A stretch of DNA of 23,302 bases, from positions 1 through 23,302 of the forward strand of contig CBFGWL010000048.1 in the NCBI GenBank assembly GCA_965652565.1, read 5' to 3'. Shown piece by piece: positions 13,676 to 20,163 of this stretch. Position numbers and translations under genes: made by a program. The notes beneath the pieces are model-generated. The model was not told the origin of the DNA and ran no database searches. It saw only the letters and a list, made by a program, of their open reading frames with translations. Every line of letters starts with the position of its first letter. The stretch's first letter is position 1. The DNA comes from RSA11 sp965652565. Lineage in GTDB: Bacteria > Actinomycetota > Thermoleophilia > Solirubrobacterales > 70-9.

Positions 13676-16072
13676 CTAGACGGGCGCCTGCGGCTGATTC
13701 GCGGGGGATCCGTCGTTCGGACGGGGGCGCGTGAGCAGCTCCCGGAGGCGCTCCGGCTCGAGCGGGGCCGAGAACCAAAAGCCCTGGCCGGTGGTGACGT
13801 GCTGCGAGCGCAGATGATCGATCTGGCCGGGCTCCTCGATGCCCTCCGCGAAGGTCTCGAGCCCAAGGTCGTGGCCGAGCTGCACGAGCGTGTCGATCAG
13901 CGCGTGGGATTGCGGCGAGGAGGAGATCCCGTCCGTCAGGGTGCGGTCGATCTTCAGGCAATCGACGGGCAGCTGGCGCAGGTACGCGAGCGAGGAGTAG
14001 CCCGTGCCGAAGTCGTCGACCGCGATCCGCACGCCCAGCTCCTTGAGGCGGCGCAGGCGCTGGGCCGTCGCCTCGGCGCCGCGTGCCAGCGCGGTCTCGG
14101 TGATCTCCAGGGTGAGACGTGCCGGATCAAGGCGCGAGCGCTCGAGCGCTCGCCGCACGTCCTCGATGATGCGGTCGTCCTCGAGTTGGCGCGCTGAGAC
14201 GTTCACGGAGAGATCGAGCGCCTGACCCGAGCGGCTCCACTCCCGCACCCGGCGGGTGGATTCCTCGAGGACCCAGCGTCCGACGGCGCGGATCTGGCCG
14301 GTGCGATCGAGGATCGGGATGAACTCCGCGGGCGGGATCGTGCCCTGGGTCGGGTGCTCCCATCGCAGCAGCGCCTCGACGCCGGTGATCACGAGCCTGT
14401 CGAGGTCGTAGATCGGCTGGTAGACGAGCCGGAACTCGCCACGCTCGAGCGCCGACCGCAGGTCGAGCTCCAGCTGGATGCGGTGCGAGGCCTCCGACTG
14501 CATCTCGGAATCGAAGACCGCGAAGCCGTTGCTGCCGGACGCCTTCGCCTCGTACAGGGCGACGTCCGCGTCGCGCAGCAGCTCCATGGCGCTGGCGCGG
14601 TCGCCCTTGGCGACGCCGACGCTGAGCGTGAGCGTGAGCGGGGTGCCCACGCCCTCGATCTCGAACGGCTCGCGCATCACCTCGACCAGGCGCTCGGCGA
14701 CCAGCTCGGGCCCCGAGGCGAAGTCGCCGCCGTCGATGAGCACGACGAACTCGTCGCCGCCGATGCGGCCGAGCGTGTCGGCGTCGCGCAGCGCGCCCCG
14801 CAGGCGCTCGGCGACCGCCGCCAGCAGCCGGTCACCGACCTCGTGGCCGAGGGTGTCGTTGACGTTCTTGAAGCCGTCCAGGTCGATGAAGAGCGCGGCG
14901 CCCTCGGTGCCGGCGCGCCGGTTGCGTGCGAGCAGATGCTCAGCGCGATCCATGATCAGCGCGCGGTTGGGCAGGCCGGTCAAGGGGTCGTGCAGGGCGC
15001 GGTGGCGCAGCTCTTCGGTGGCGGCTTCCACGCGCCGCAGGGCGCGGGCGCGGCCGCTGCCGAGCGCGAAGATCAAAACGCCCGCGAGCAGGCCCAGCAG
15101 CACGCCGTAGCCCAGCACGATCAGGGCGGCGGTGCTGCCCCAGATCGAGTCGTCCACGTTGCCTGTGACCGTGAGGTTCCAGGTGTCGCTGAGCGCGACC
15201 GTCACGGAGTCGCCGTCCTGCGGTGCGGCCCCGCTCGAGAACGTGGCGCTGCTGCCGATCTCCTTGAACGTCGCCTCCAGGGCGACGTCGGAGTGGTTGG
15301 CGAGGGTGATGTCGAGCAGGCGCTCCTGCGCGATCTGCATGCCGACCCACCCGATGAATCGCGCGCGTCTCTGGGCCAAGGTGCGTGGCTCCCGCGCGCC
15401 TTCGTACAGCGGACTCAGGATGCCGACGCCCGTCTCCTCGGCGACGGTGACGGGGTAGTAGAAGTTCTGCCCGGTGTCGCGTGCGCGCTCGAGCGGGATC
15501 CCGGTCGGCCCGCTGCAGAAGTCTCGCCCTGACTCCGTCTGCGGCGCGGCCGGCGTGCGCGCCTGCCCGAGGATGCCGAGGCAGTACTGGTCGCGGATCC
15601 CGGGCGGTCGGATCGCGACGCGCGGCGCTCCACGCGGGCGCTCGGCGTTCTGGCGAGCCAAGAACGCGCGCAGGTTCTCCCGCTCGATCGGGACCACCAG
15701 GCCGAACGCCAGCAGCTCCGGGTAGCGCTGGCGCCAACGCACGGCGCGTGCCCACCGGTCGAACTCACGCTCGCCGGCGTCGCGCTCCGTCGCGAGGAAC
15801 CCCTTCACGCCCTCCAGGAAGGCCTCGTGGCGGCCGATTGCGAGCGTCAGCGTGGTCGCGATCTCGCTCGCCTGCCGCTCGAAGGCCTGCCGCGCCTCGG
15901 CGCCCTGGTTCTTGGCGATGTGCAGGCTGCCGAACGTGGCCGTGATCGCGGTGGCGAGCCCGATCAGGGTCGCGATGGTGGCCCAGCGGCGGGTGGCTCC
16001 GGGCGCGGGCGGCTCGCCGCCCTGAAGGCGCGAGCGGCGACGTGGGAAGACGTTGCGAAGGAGATGAGGCAT
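13676..16072 (-). CDS. CHASE–GGDEF–EAL cyclic-di-GMP cyclase/phosphodiesterase
   Basis: A membrane sensor enzyme for c-di-GMP turnover, ~798 aa. From ATG 16072: TM1 about 31-50, an extracytoplasmic CHASE-like sensor (about 52-305, FGLVVPIERENLRAFL), TM2 about 313-337, GGDEF domain 355-520 and EAL domain 530-785. The cyclase site is intact: GGDEF at 438-442, with an inhibitory site R429-D-A-D432 five residues before it. The phosphodiesterase site also looks intact: Gln552 (YQPI), E566-A-L, Asn624 (NVSARQ), Glu656 (EITET), DDFGTGYSS (686-694), Lys707 (CLKID) and Glu743-G (FAEGIE). The enzyme may therefore switch direction with the signal. The start is uncertain: in-frame ATGs also lie at 16096, 16126 and 16132; none has a clear ribosome binding site. 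It ends nine bases from the convergent aspS. Confidence 0.93.
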   Translation of the reverse strand: MPHLLRNVFPRRRSRLQGGEPPAPGATRRWATIATLIGLATAITATFGSLHIAKNQGAEARQAFERQASEIATTLTLAIGRHEAFLEGVKGFLATERDAGEREFDRWARAVRWRQRYPELLAFGLVVPIERENLRAFLARQNAERPRGAPRVAIRPPGIRDQYCLGILGQARTPAAPQTESGRDFCSGPTGIPLERARDTGQNFYYPVTVAEETGVGILSPLYEGAREPRTLAQRRARFIGWVGMQIAQERLLDITLANHSDVALEATFKEIGSSATFSSGAAPQDGDSVTVALSDTWNLTVTGNVDDSIWGSTAALIVLGYGVLLGLLAGVLIFALGSGRARALRRVEAATEELRHRALHDPLTGLPNRALIMDRAEHLLARNRRAGTEGAALFIDLDGFKNVNDTLGHEVGDRLLAAVAERLRGALRDADTLGRIGGDEFVVLIDGGDFASGPELVAERLVEVMREPFEIEGVGTPLTLTLSVGVAKGDRASAMELLRDADVALYEAKASGSNGFAVFDSEMQSEASHRIQLELDLRSALERGEFRLVYQPIYDLDRLVITGVEALLRWEHPTQGTIPPAEFIPILDRTGQIRAVGRWVLEESTRRVREWSRSGQALDLSVNVSARQLEDDRIIEDVRRALERSRLDPARLTLEITETALARGAEATAQRLRRLKELGVRIAVDDFGTGYSSLAYLRQLPVDCLKIDRTLTDGISSSPQSHALIDTLVQLGHDLGLETFAEGIEEPGQIDHLRSQHVTTGQGFWFSAPLEPERLRELLTRPRPNDGSPANQPQAPV

Positions 16073-16150
16073 TCCGTGGCGCGCCACGGTGAGCATGTTC
16101 GGTCGCCGGGCGAGCACTATCCCCATCGGCATCTGGCCAGATCGCTGAAG

Positions 16151-16175
16151 CGCGCACGCCCGCGCGGGCGGTGCG
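16151..16175. repeat. GC-rich palindrome 1
   Basis: CGCCCGCGCGGGCG (16157-16170) is perfectly self-complementary; CGCAC and GTGCG flank it and extend the stem with one bulged base. It lies upstream of the GGDEF–EAL start. Confidence 0.6.
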
Positions 16176-16230
16176 TTTACGCGCGCGCGGTGGATTTCGG
16201 GTGCTTGAACCGCCTCGCGGGGACCCTGGC

Positions 16231-16254
16231 TGAGCCGCCCGCGGGCGGCGCTCA
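16231..16254. repeat. GC-rich palindrome 2
   Basis: GCCGCCCGCGGGCGGC (16234-16249) is a perfect 16-bp palindrome; outer TGAG and CTCA extend the stem past a 2-nt bulge. No T-run on either side. Confidence 0.6.
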
Positions 16255-16294
16255 AGTGATCGCACGGGCCAGCCGACGAATGGAGCGGACCTTG

Positions 16295-16300
16295 TAACTT
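16295..16300 (+). promoter_or_regulatory. Possible −10 hexamer (TAACTT) for the thioredoxin-like gene
   Basis: TAACTT fits TANNNT and would give a 5' leader of about 170 nt before GTG 16481. The −35 region is poor (gccgac at 16272-16277), so this is tentative. Confidence 0.25.
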
Positions 16301-16407
16301 CTAGGAAGGCTCGAGCTTGTTCGACAGCCGCCCAAATTGTGAGCCAACACATTCGGCTTGGGAGCCGATCTCGGCCGCGGCCACCGCGCTTCGGTCGGTA
16401 GGCACCC

Positions 16408-16423
16408 ACCTGTCTCGACAGGT
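16408..16423. repeat. Inverted repeat ACCTGTC-TC-GACAGGT
   Basis: Seven-base perfect arms with a 2-base centre. As DNA it looks like a dimeric-repressor operator; as RNA it folds as a short hairpin inside the leader, five bases before the terminator-like stem. Confidence 0.55.
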
Positions 16424-16427
16424 TCTC

Positions 16428-16465
16428 AGGCCGGGCGGCACCGGCAAGCTGGGGCCTCTTCTTTT
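16428..16465 (+). terminator. Terminator-like / attenuator hairpin in a 5' leader
   Basis: AGGCC (16428-16432) pairs with GGCCT (16453-16457), followed by the pyrimidine tract CTCTTCTTTT, the only T-rich run of this kind in the window. An alternative stem GCCGG (16430-16434) with CCGGC (16441-16445) uses the same bases and excludes the first. It lies 15 bp before the GTG at 16481, so read-through would control that gene. The outer stem is only five pairs with a long loop, so the case is modest. Confidence 0.35.
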
Positions 16466-16480
16466 CCCGGGGGGTTGAGC

Positions 16481-17104
16481 GTGCGCAAGGCGATCAACGA
16501 GAACCCCGTTGTCCAGATCGTCCTGATCGGCGTCCTGGGCATCGCGGTCGCGTTTCTGTTCATGACGCGGGTCATGGGCAGCGCCGACGGCGGCGGTGAG
16601 CCCGCGCCGGCCACGCCGACCACGAGCCCGGCCCCTTCGACACCGGTGGCCGGCACGCCCGGCACCGCCGATCCCGCGGCGGTGAATACGGGGGCCGAAT
16701 CCGCGGCGCCGCCGGCGGGGATGCCGGGCTTCGAGCCCGGCCCGGGGCTGCCCGCTTCGGTCGTCTCCGCGCACGAGGGCGGTGACGCCGTGGTGCTGCT
16801 CGTCACCGAGCGTAAGGGCATCGAGGACAAGCCGCTGCGCCGCTACGTCGAGGACCTGCGCAGTCGCTCGGACGTGGCCGTGTTCACGACCACCGTGCAG
16901 GGGATCGCGCGCTACTCGCGGATCGCCCAGGGCGTTGATCTCAATCGCGCGCCGGCGCTCGTGATCATCAAGCCGGGCGCGGGCGGCGCCGACGCGCTGC
17001 CGGCCGCGACCATCCACTACGGCTACCGCGGCCCCGACAGCGTGCGCACAGCTCTGCGCGACGCCTTCTACAAGGGCAAGCAGCTCCCGTACCACCCGGG
17101 CTGA
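16481..17104 (+). CDS. Membrane-anchored protein with thioredoxin-fold-like domain lacking CxxC
   Basis: A 207-aa protein with one N-terminal membrane segment (about 10-29, IVLIGVLGIAVAFLFMTRVM), a Pro/Ala/Thr-rich linker (38-90) and a ~110-residue extracytoplasmic domain. That domain reads as a thioredoxin-like fold: a first strand DAVVLLVTERKG where the CxxC would be, a helix DKPLRRYVEDLRSR, a strand DVAVFTTTV, then NRAPALVIIKPG with the likely cis-Pro158, and IHYGYRGPDSVRTALRDAF as last strand and helix. The protein has no cysteine at all, so it is not a redox enzyme; a binding or scaffold role is more likely. GTG 16481 is preferred over upstream starts because a GGGGGG stretch lies seven bases before it. 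It follows a structured leader and is divergent from the c-di-GMP enzyme. No family is firmly recognised. Confidence 0.7.
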   Translation: MRKAINENPVVQIVLIGVLGIAVAFLFMTRVMGSADGGGEPAPATPTTSPAPSTPVAGTPGTADPAAVNTGAESAAPPAGMPGFEPGPGLPASVVSAHEGGDAVVLLVTERKGIEDKPLRRYVEDLRSRSDVAVFTTTVQGIARYSRIAQGVDLNRAPALVIIKPGAGGADALPAATIHYGYRGPDSVRTALRDAFYKGKQLPYHPG

Positions 17105-17186
17105 CCGCCCGGCGATCGCCCTCCCGTCGGCGTGGGGTGGGAGCCTCGACCGCGGGCGTACCACTGAGCTTGGGGGCGCACGGCGG

Positions 17187-17192
17187 TACCTT
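17187..17192 (+). promoter_or_regulatory. Probable −10 hexamer (TACCTT) for the MnmA fusion gene
   Basis: TACCTT lies six bases before GTG 17199 and nine before the in-frame GTG 17202; the spacing elsewhere in the window favours 17202 by a small margin. Confidence 0.38.
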
Positions 17193-17198
17193 GGTTTT

Positions 17199-18635
17199 GT
17201 GGTGAACGCCGAGCTTCTGCGTGAGTACGCGGCGGATGAGTCCCGTCGCGGTCCCGAGCCTCCCGGCGCGCACACCGGCGCCGCCGGCGGCTCGCTGTGT
17301 GGTGATCTCGTCCGCATCTCGCTCGAGACGGATGCGGGGGTTGTCCGCGCCGCGACGTTCGACGCCGAGGGGTGCGCCGCCCTGCGTGCCTGCGCCGCCG
17401 CCGCCTGCGAGGAGCTCGAGGGCGCCGCGGTCCTCGACGCGGCGCGCTTGAGCGCCGACCGCATCGCCGAGCTGGTCGGCGGCGTGAGCCCGCAGGGCCG
17501 CCACGCGGTCGAGCTCGTGGGTGACGCCGTGGGCCGCGCGCTCGCGGCGCTCGCCTCCTCGGGCGAGGCGATCGCGGACCCGCCCGCCGGCGACCGCGTG
17601 CTCGTCGCGATGAGCGGCGGAGTCGACTCGGCGGTCGCGGCCGTGCTCGAGCGCGAGCGCGGGGCGGACGTGGTCGGGGTCACGCTCAAGCTCTGGGCCG
17701 ACGAGCGCACCGACGGAACGCAGGCGTGCTGCTCGCCAGAGGCCGTGCGCGGCGCCCGAGCGCTCGCGCACTCGCTCGGCATCCCGCACCTCACCCTGGA
17801 TCTGGAGGAGTCCTTCCGGAACGCGGTCGTCGGCGCCTTCGTCGACGGCTACCGCGCGGGGGAGACCCCGAACCCGTGCGTGATCTGCAACGGCGATCTG
17901 CGCATCGACGCGATGGTCGCGCTCGCCGACCGCGTCGGCGCCGGGGCGCTCGCGACCGGTCACTACGCGCGCGTCGTCGACGACGGCGACGGCCCGCTGC
18001 TCGCCGCCGCCGCCGACGAGCGCAAGGACCAGACCTACATGCTCTCCGGCCTGCGCCCGGAGACGCTGGCGCGCCTGCGCTTCCCGCTCGCGGAGCTGCG
18101 CAAGGACGAGGTGCGCGCGATCGCCGCCCGCCACGAGCTGCCGGTCGCGAGCAAGCGCGAGAGCCAGGACCTCTGTTTCCTCGCGGGCGAGGGCAAGCGC
18201 TCGTTCCTGCGCCGCCACGGCGGCCTGCGCGACCGCCCGGGCCAGATCGTCACGAGCTCGGGCGATGTGCTCGGCGAGCACCGCGGTCACCACCACTTCA
18301 CGATCGGCCAGCGCAAGGGCCTGGGCGTCGCGAACGGCGCGCCGCTCTACGTCCTGGAGACCGATGCGCGCGCCAACCGGGTGATCGTCGGCCGCCGCGA
18401 GGAGCTGGCGCGCACGCGGGTGCGGCTGCGCGACCCGCGGCTGCACCGCGATCCGCAGCGGGTCGACCGCGTGCGCCTGCGCTATCACGCGAAGGCGCTG
18501 CCCTGCGCGGTGCGGGCGGTGGAGGACGGGCTCGAGCTTGAGCTCAAGCAGCCCGCCTACGGCGTCGCCCCGGGCCAGACCGCCTGCCTGCTCGACGGCG
18601 ATCGCGTGATCGGCCGCGCGACGATCGCGCGCTAG
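17199..18635 (+). CDS. mnmA: tRNA 2-thiouridylase MnmA with N-terminal IscU/NifU_N-like domain
   Basis: Makes 2-thiouridine at position 34 of Lys/Glu/Gln tRNAs. The 478-aa protein is about 110-120 residues longer than usual MnmA. The MnmA part (~131-478) is complete: P-loop SGGVDS (139-144), NPCVICN with nucleophile-type Cys227 and Cys230, GHYAR (255-259), SQDLCFLAG with Cys326, and FTIGQRKGLG. Residues ~28-120 look like the Fe-S scaffold IscU/SufU: SLCGDLVRISL (Cys34, CGD), FDAEGCAALRAC (Cys59), then SPQGRHAVELVGDAVGRAL, where the IscU third cysteine (HCSIL type) is Ala103. Two of three cluster ligands thus remain. No internal stop or frameshift separates the parts. A built-in sulfur or Fe-S carrier for thiolation is the attractive reading, but is inference. 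Confidence 0.94.
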   Translation: MVNAELLREYAADESRRGPEPPGAHTGAAGGSLCGDLVRISLETDAGVVRAATFDAEGCAALRACAAAACEELEGAAVLDAARLSADRIAELVGGVSPQGRHAVELVGDAVGRALAALASSGEAIADPPAGDRVLVAMSGGVDSAVAAVLERERGADVVGVTLKLWADERTDGTQACCSPEAVRGARALAHSLGIPHLTLDLEESFRNAVVGAFVDGYRAGETPNPCVICNGDLRIDAMVALADRVGAGALATGHYARVVDDGDGPLLAAAADERKDQTYMLSGLRPETLARLRFPLAELRKDEVRAIAARHELPVASKRESQDLCFLAGEGKRSFLRRHGGLRDRPGQIVTSSGDVLGEHRGHHHFTIGQRKGLGVANGAPLYVLETDARANRVIVGRREELARTRVRLRDPRLHRDPQRVDRVRLRYHAKALPCAVRAVEDGLELELKQPAYGVAPGQTACLLDGDRVIGRATIAR

Positions 18636-18693
18636 CGCGCGGGCGCGCGCCGCCCATTCGTCCAGCTCGACCACCTCGCGCCCCCGGGTGGGG

Positions 18694-18699
18694 TAGGTT
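18694..18699 (+). promoter_or_regulatory. Possible −10 hexamer (TAGGTT) for the β-propeller gene
   Basis: TAGGTT lies 14 bases before GTG 18714. The spacing is longer than for neighbours, so a short leader is expected. Confidence 0.3.
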
Positions 18700-18713
18700 C
18701 TCGCGCACTCGTC

Positions 18714-20111
18714 GTGGTGGATTGCCTAGGTACCGGGAGGGCATGGCGGCGTCTGAGCGCCGGCCTACTTGCCTTGTGCGCGCTCGCGCTGCTGGGCGCC
18801 GCCGCCCCCGCGCACGCGGCGAAGGGAGATCTGCGCTTCGTCCAGTGCGTCGATGATGTGGCGCCGGGAGGCGACGACTGCGCCCGCAGCGCGACGGCGC
18901 TCGACCAGCCCACGGACCTTGCGCTCAGCCCCGATGGGCGCTCGCTGTACGTCACGGCGTTCGCAAGCGACGCGCTCGTGCACCTGCGCCGCAACAAGCG
19001 CACGGGCAAGCTGCGCGCGGCGCAATGCGTCGAGGACCGCGGCGCCGGGGCCTGCCCCAAGGACGTGGACGGGCTGGACGGCGCCGTCGCCGTCGCGGTT
19101 CATCCGAACGGCCGCCACGTCTACGTCGTCTCGTATGGGTCCAGCGCGCTGCTGCACTTCAAGCGCAACAAGCGCAAGGGCACGCTCCGCTTGGTCAAGT
19201 GCATCGACGATGCCGACCTCGCACCGGTGAACGACGTCTGCCCCGGGGGCGCCGAGGGACTCGGCGGGCCGGTCGATCTCGCGGTCAGCCCGGATGGGCG
19301 CTCGCTCTACGTGGTCGCGCGAAGCGATTCAGCCATCGCTCGCTTCAGGCTTCACAAGCGCTCCGGAAAGCCCCGCTACCAGGGGTGCTTCGAGGACGAC
19401 GACAAGTCGTTCTTCGACGACTGCCCGCGTGATCTGGAGGGCCTCTACAACGCCCAGGCGGTCGCGGTGGCGCCGAACGGGCGCGCCGTCTACGTGGCGA
19501 GCTGGGGGCGCCACACCGCGCCGACGCCGTACTACGACGGCGCGCTCACGCACTTCAAGCGCAACAAGCGCACCGGCAAGATCCGGTTCCGCAGCTGCGT
19601 CACCGACAACGACCACCACGGCGACGACGACTGCGACGGCCGGCGGGCCGACGGCATCCGCGAGCCGCAGTCGCTGGGGCTGAGCCCCGACGGCCGGTTC
19701 CTGTATGCGGGCGTGATCAATGGGGGAACGTTCGGCACGTTCGGCCTGCGCCGCGACGGGACGCCGGCCTTTCGCGGCTGCGTCGAGGGGCCGCTCCGTC
19801 CCGCGCCATGCGCGGTCACCGCACAAGGCATCGGGCGGCCTACCGATTTCGCCTTCGACTCCCGCGGCCGGTCGATGTACGTGTCAAGCGGCCGCGGGAT
19901 CCAGCCCTTCAAGCGCGCGCCGCGCACGGGCATCCTCACCGAGCGTCCCTGCATCGACGACGACGACGCGACGATCTGGGATGGCTCATGCCGGCGCACC
20001 GCGAAGGGCCTGCTGGGCGCGGGCGGACTGGCGCTCAGCCCCGACGACCGCTTCCTGTACGTGGCCGCCGCGAGCGAGGACGCCATCAGCGTCTTCCGGC
20101 GCAAGCGCTGA
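18714..20111 (+). CDS. Secreted seven-repeat β-propeller protein with a Cys pair in each repeat
   Basis: An exported protein of 465 aa. A signal peptide (to about residue 36, ALLGAAAPAHA) is followed by seven YVTN/lactonase-like repeats, each with an 'L.LSPDGR.LYV' strand and a 'F(K/R)RNKRTGKLR' strand. Seven repeats suggest a seven-bladed propeller. Each repeat contains one cysteine pair after a C-(V/I)-(D/E)-D motif: 45/56, 105/114, 163/176, 225/237, 295/307, 356/366 and 413/426, which are the only cysteines of the mature protein. Seven matching disulfides are predicted, with the acidic loops between them possibly binding calcium. No catalytic residues can be assigned; a binding or surface role is likely. 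The start is not firm: GTG at 18714 or 18717, both without a ribosome binding site. Genes on both sides are housekeeping. Confidence 0.85.
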   Translation: MVDCLGTGRAWRRLSAGLLALCALALLGAAAPAHAAKGDLRFVQCVDDVAPGGDDCARSATALDQPTDLALSPDGRSLYVTAFASDALVHLRRNKRTGKLRAAQCVEDRGAGACPKDVDGLDGAVAVAVHPNGRHVYVVSYGSSALLHFKRNKRKGTLRLVKCIDDADLAPVNDVCPGGAEGLGGPVDLAVSPDGRSLYVVARSDSAIARFRLHKRSGKPRYQGCFEDDDKSFFDDCPRDLEGLYNAQAVAVAPNGRAVYVASWGRHTAPTPYYDGALTHFKRNKRTGKIRFRSCVTDNDHHGDDDCDGRRADGIREPQSLGLSPDGRFLYAGVINGGTFGTFGLRRDGTPAFRGCVEGPLRPAPCAVTAQGIGRPTDFAFDSRGRSMYVSSGRGIQPFKRAPRTGILTERPCIDDDDATIWDGSCRRTAKGLLGAGGLALSPDDRFLYVAAASEDAISVFRRKR

Positions 20112-20147
20112 CGGCCGCCGACCTCCCGCGCGCGCGAGCAGGCGACC

Positions 20148-20153
20148 TAGACT
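20148..20153 (+). promoter_or_regulatory. Probable −10 hexamer (TAGACT) for alaS
   Basis: TAGACT ten bases before ATG 20164, with no Shine-Dalgarno between them: the clearest leaderless-type layout in the right half of the window. Confidence 0.42.
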
Positions 20154-20163
20154 TACGCACCCG

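Larger units (their letters stand above)
16073..16480. other. Divergent intergenic region (408 bp) without a clear gene
   Basis: Lies between the GGDEF–EAL gene (−) and the thioredoxin-like gene (+). The left half carries two GC-rich perfect palindromes. The right half carries a −10-like TAACTT and a run of hairpins ending in a terminator-like structure. An open frame extends the GGDEF protein leftward-read to 16255, but that stretch has palindromes and no start signal. I see no further coding potential. I looked for the c-di-GMP-I (GEMM), cobalamin and ydaO consensus elements and did not find them. Confidence 0.6.

Noticed and set aside
16073..16255. 61-residue N-terminal extension of the GGDEF–EAL protein
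   Set aside because: It runs through one of the two palindromes (16151-16175), has no start signal at 16255 and looks non-domain; a shorter extension to 16132 cannot be excluded.
16307..16480. Known c-di-GMP, cobalamin or c-di-AMP riboswitch
   Set aside because: The conserved core bases of these classes are not found by eye, so no known class is called.
17580..17600. Separate mnmA gene starting at the internal GTG around codon 134
   Set aside because: The frame is continuous with the N-terminal domain, there is no ribosome binding site or −10 hexamer before this codon, and the real start signals lie at 17187-17202.
19720..20163. N-terminal extension of AlaS
   Set aside because: It overlaps the β-propeller coding region and is unlike any AlaS N-terminus; the family N-terminus begins at ATG 20164.
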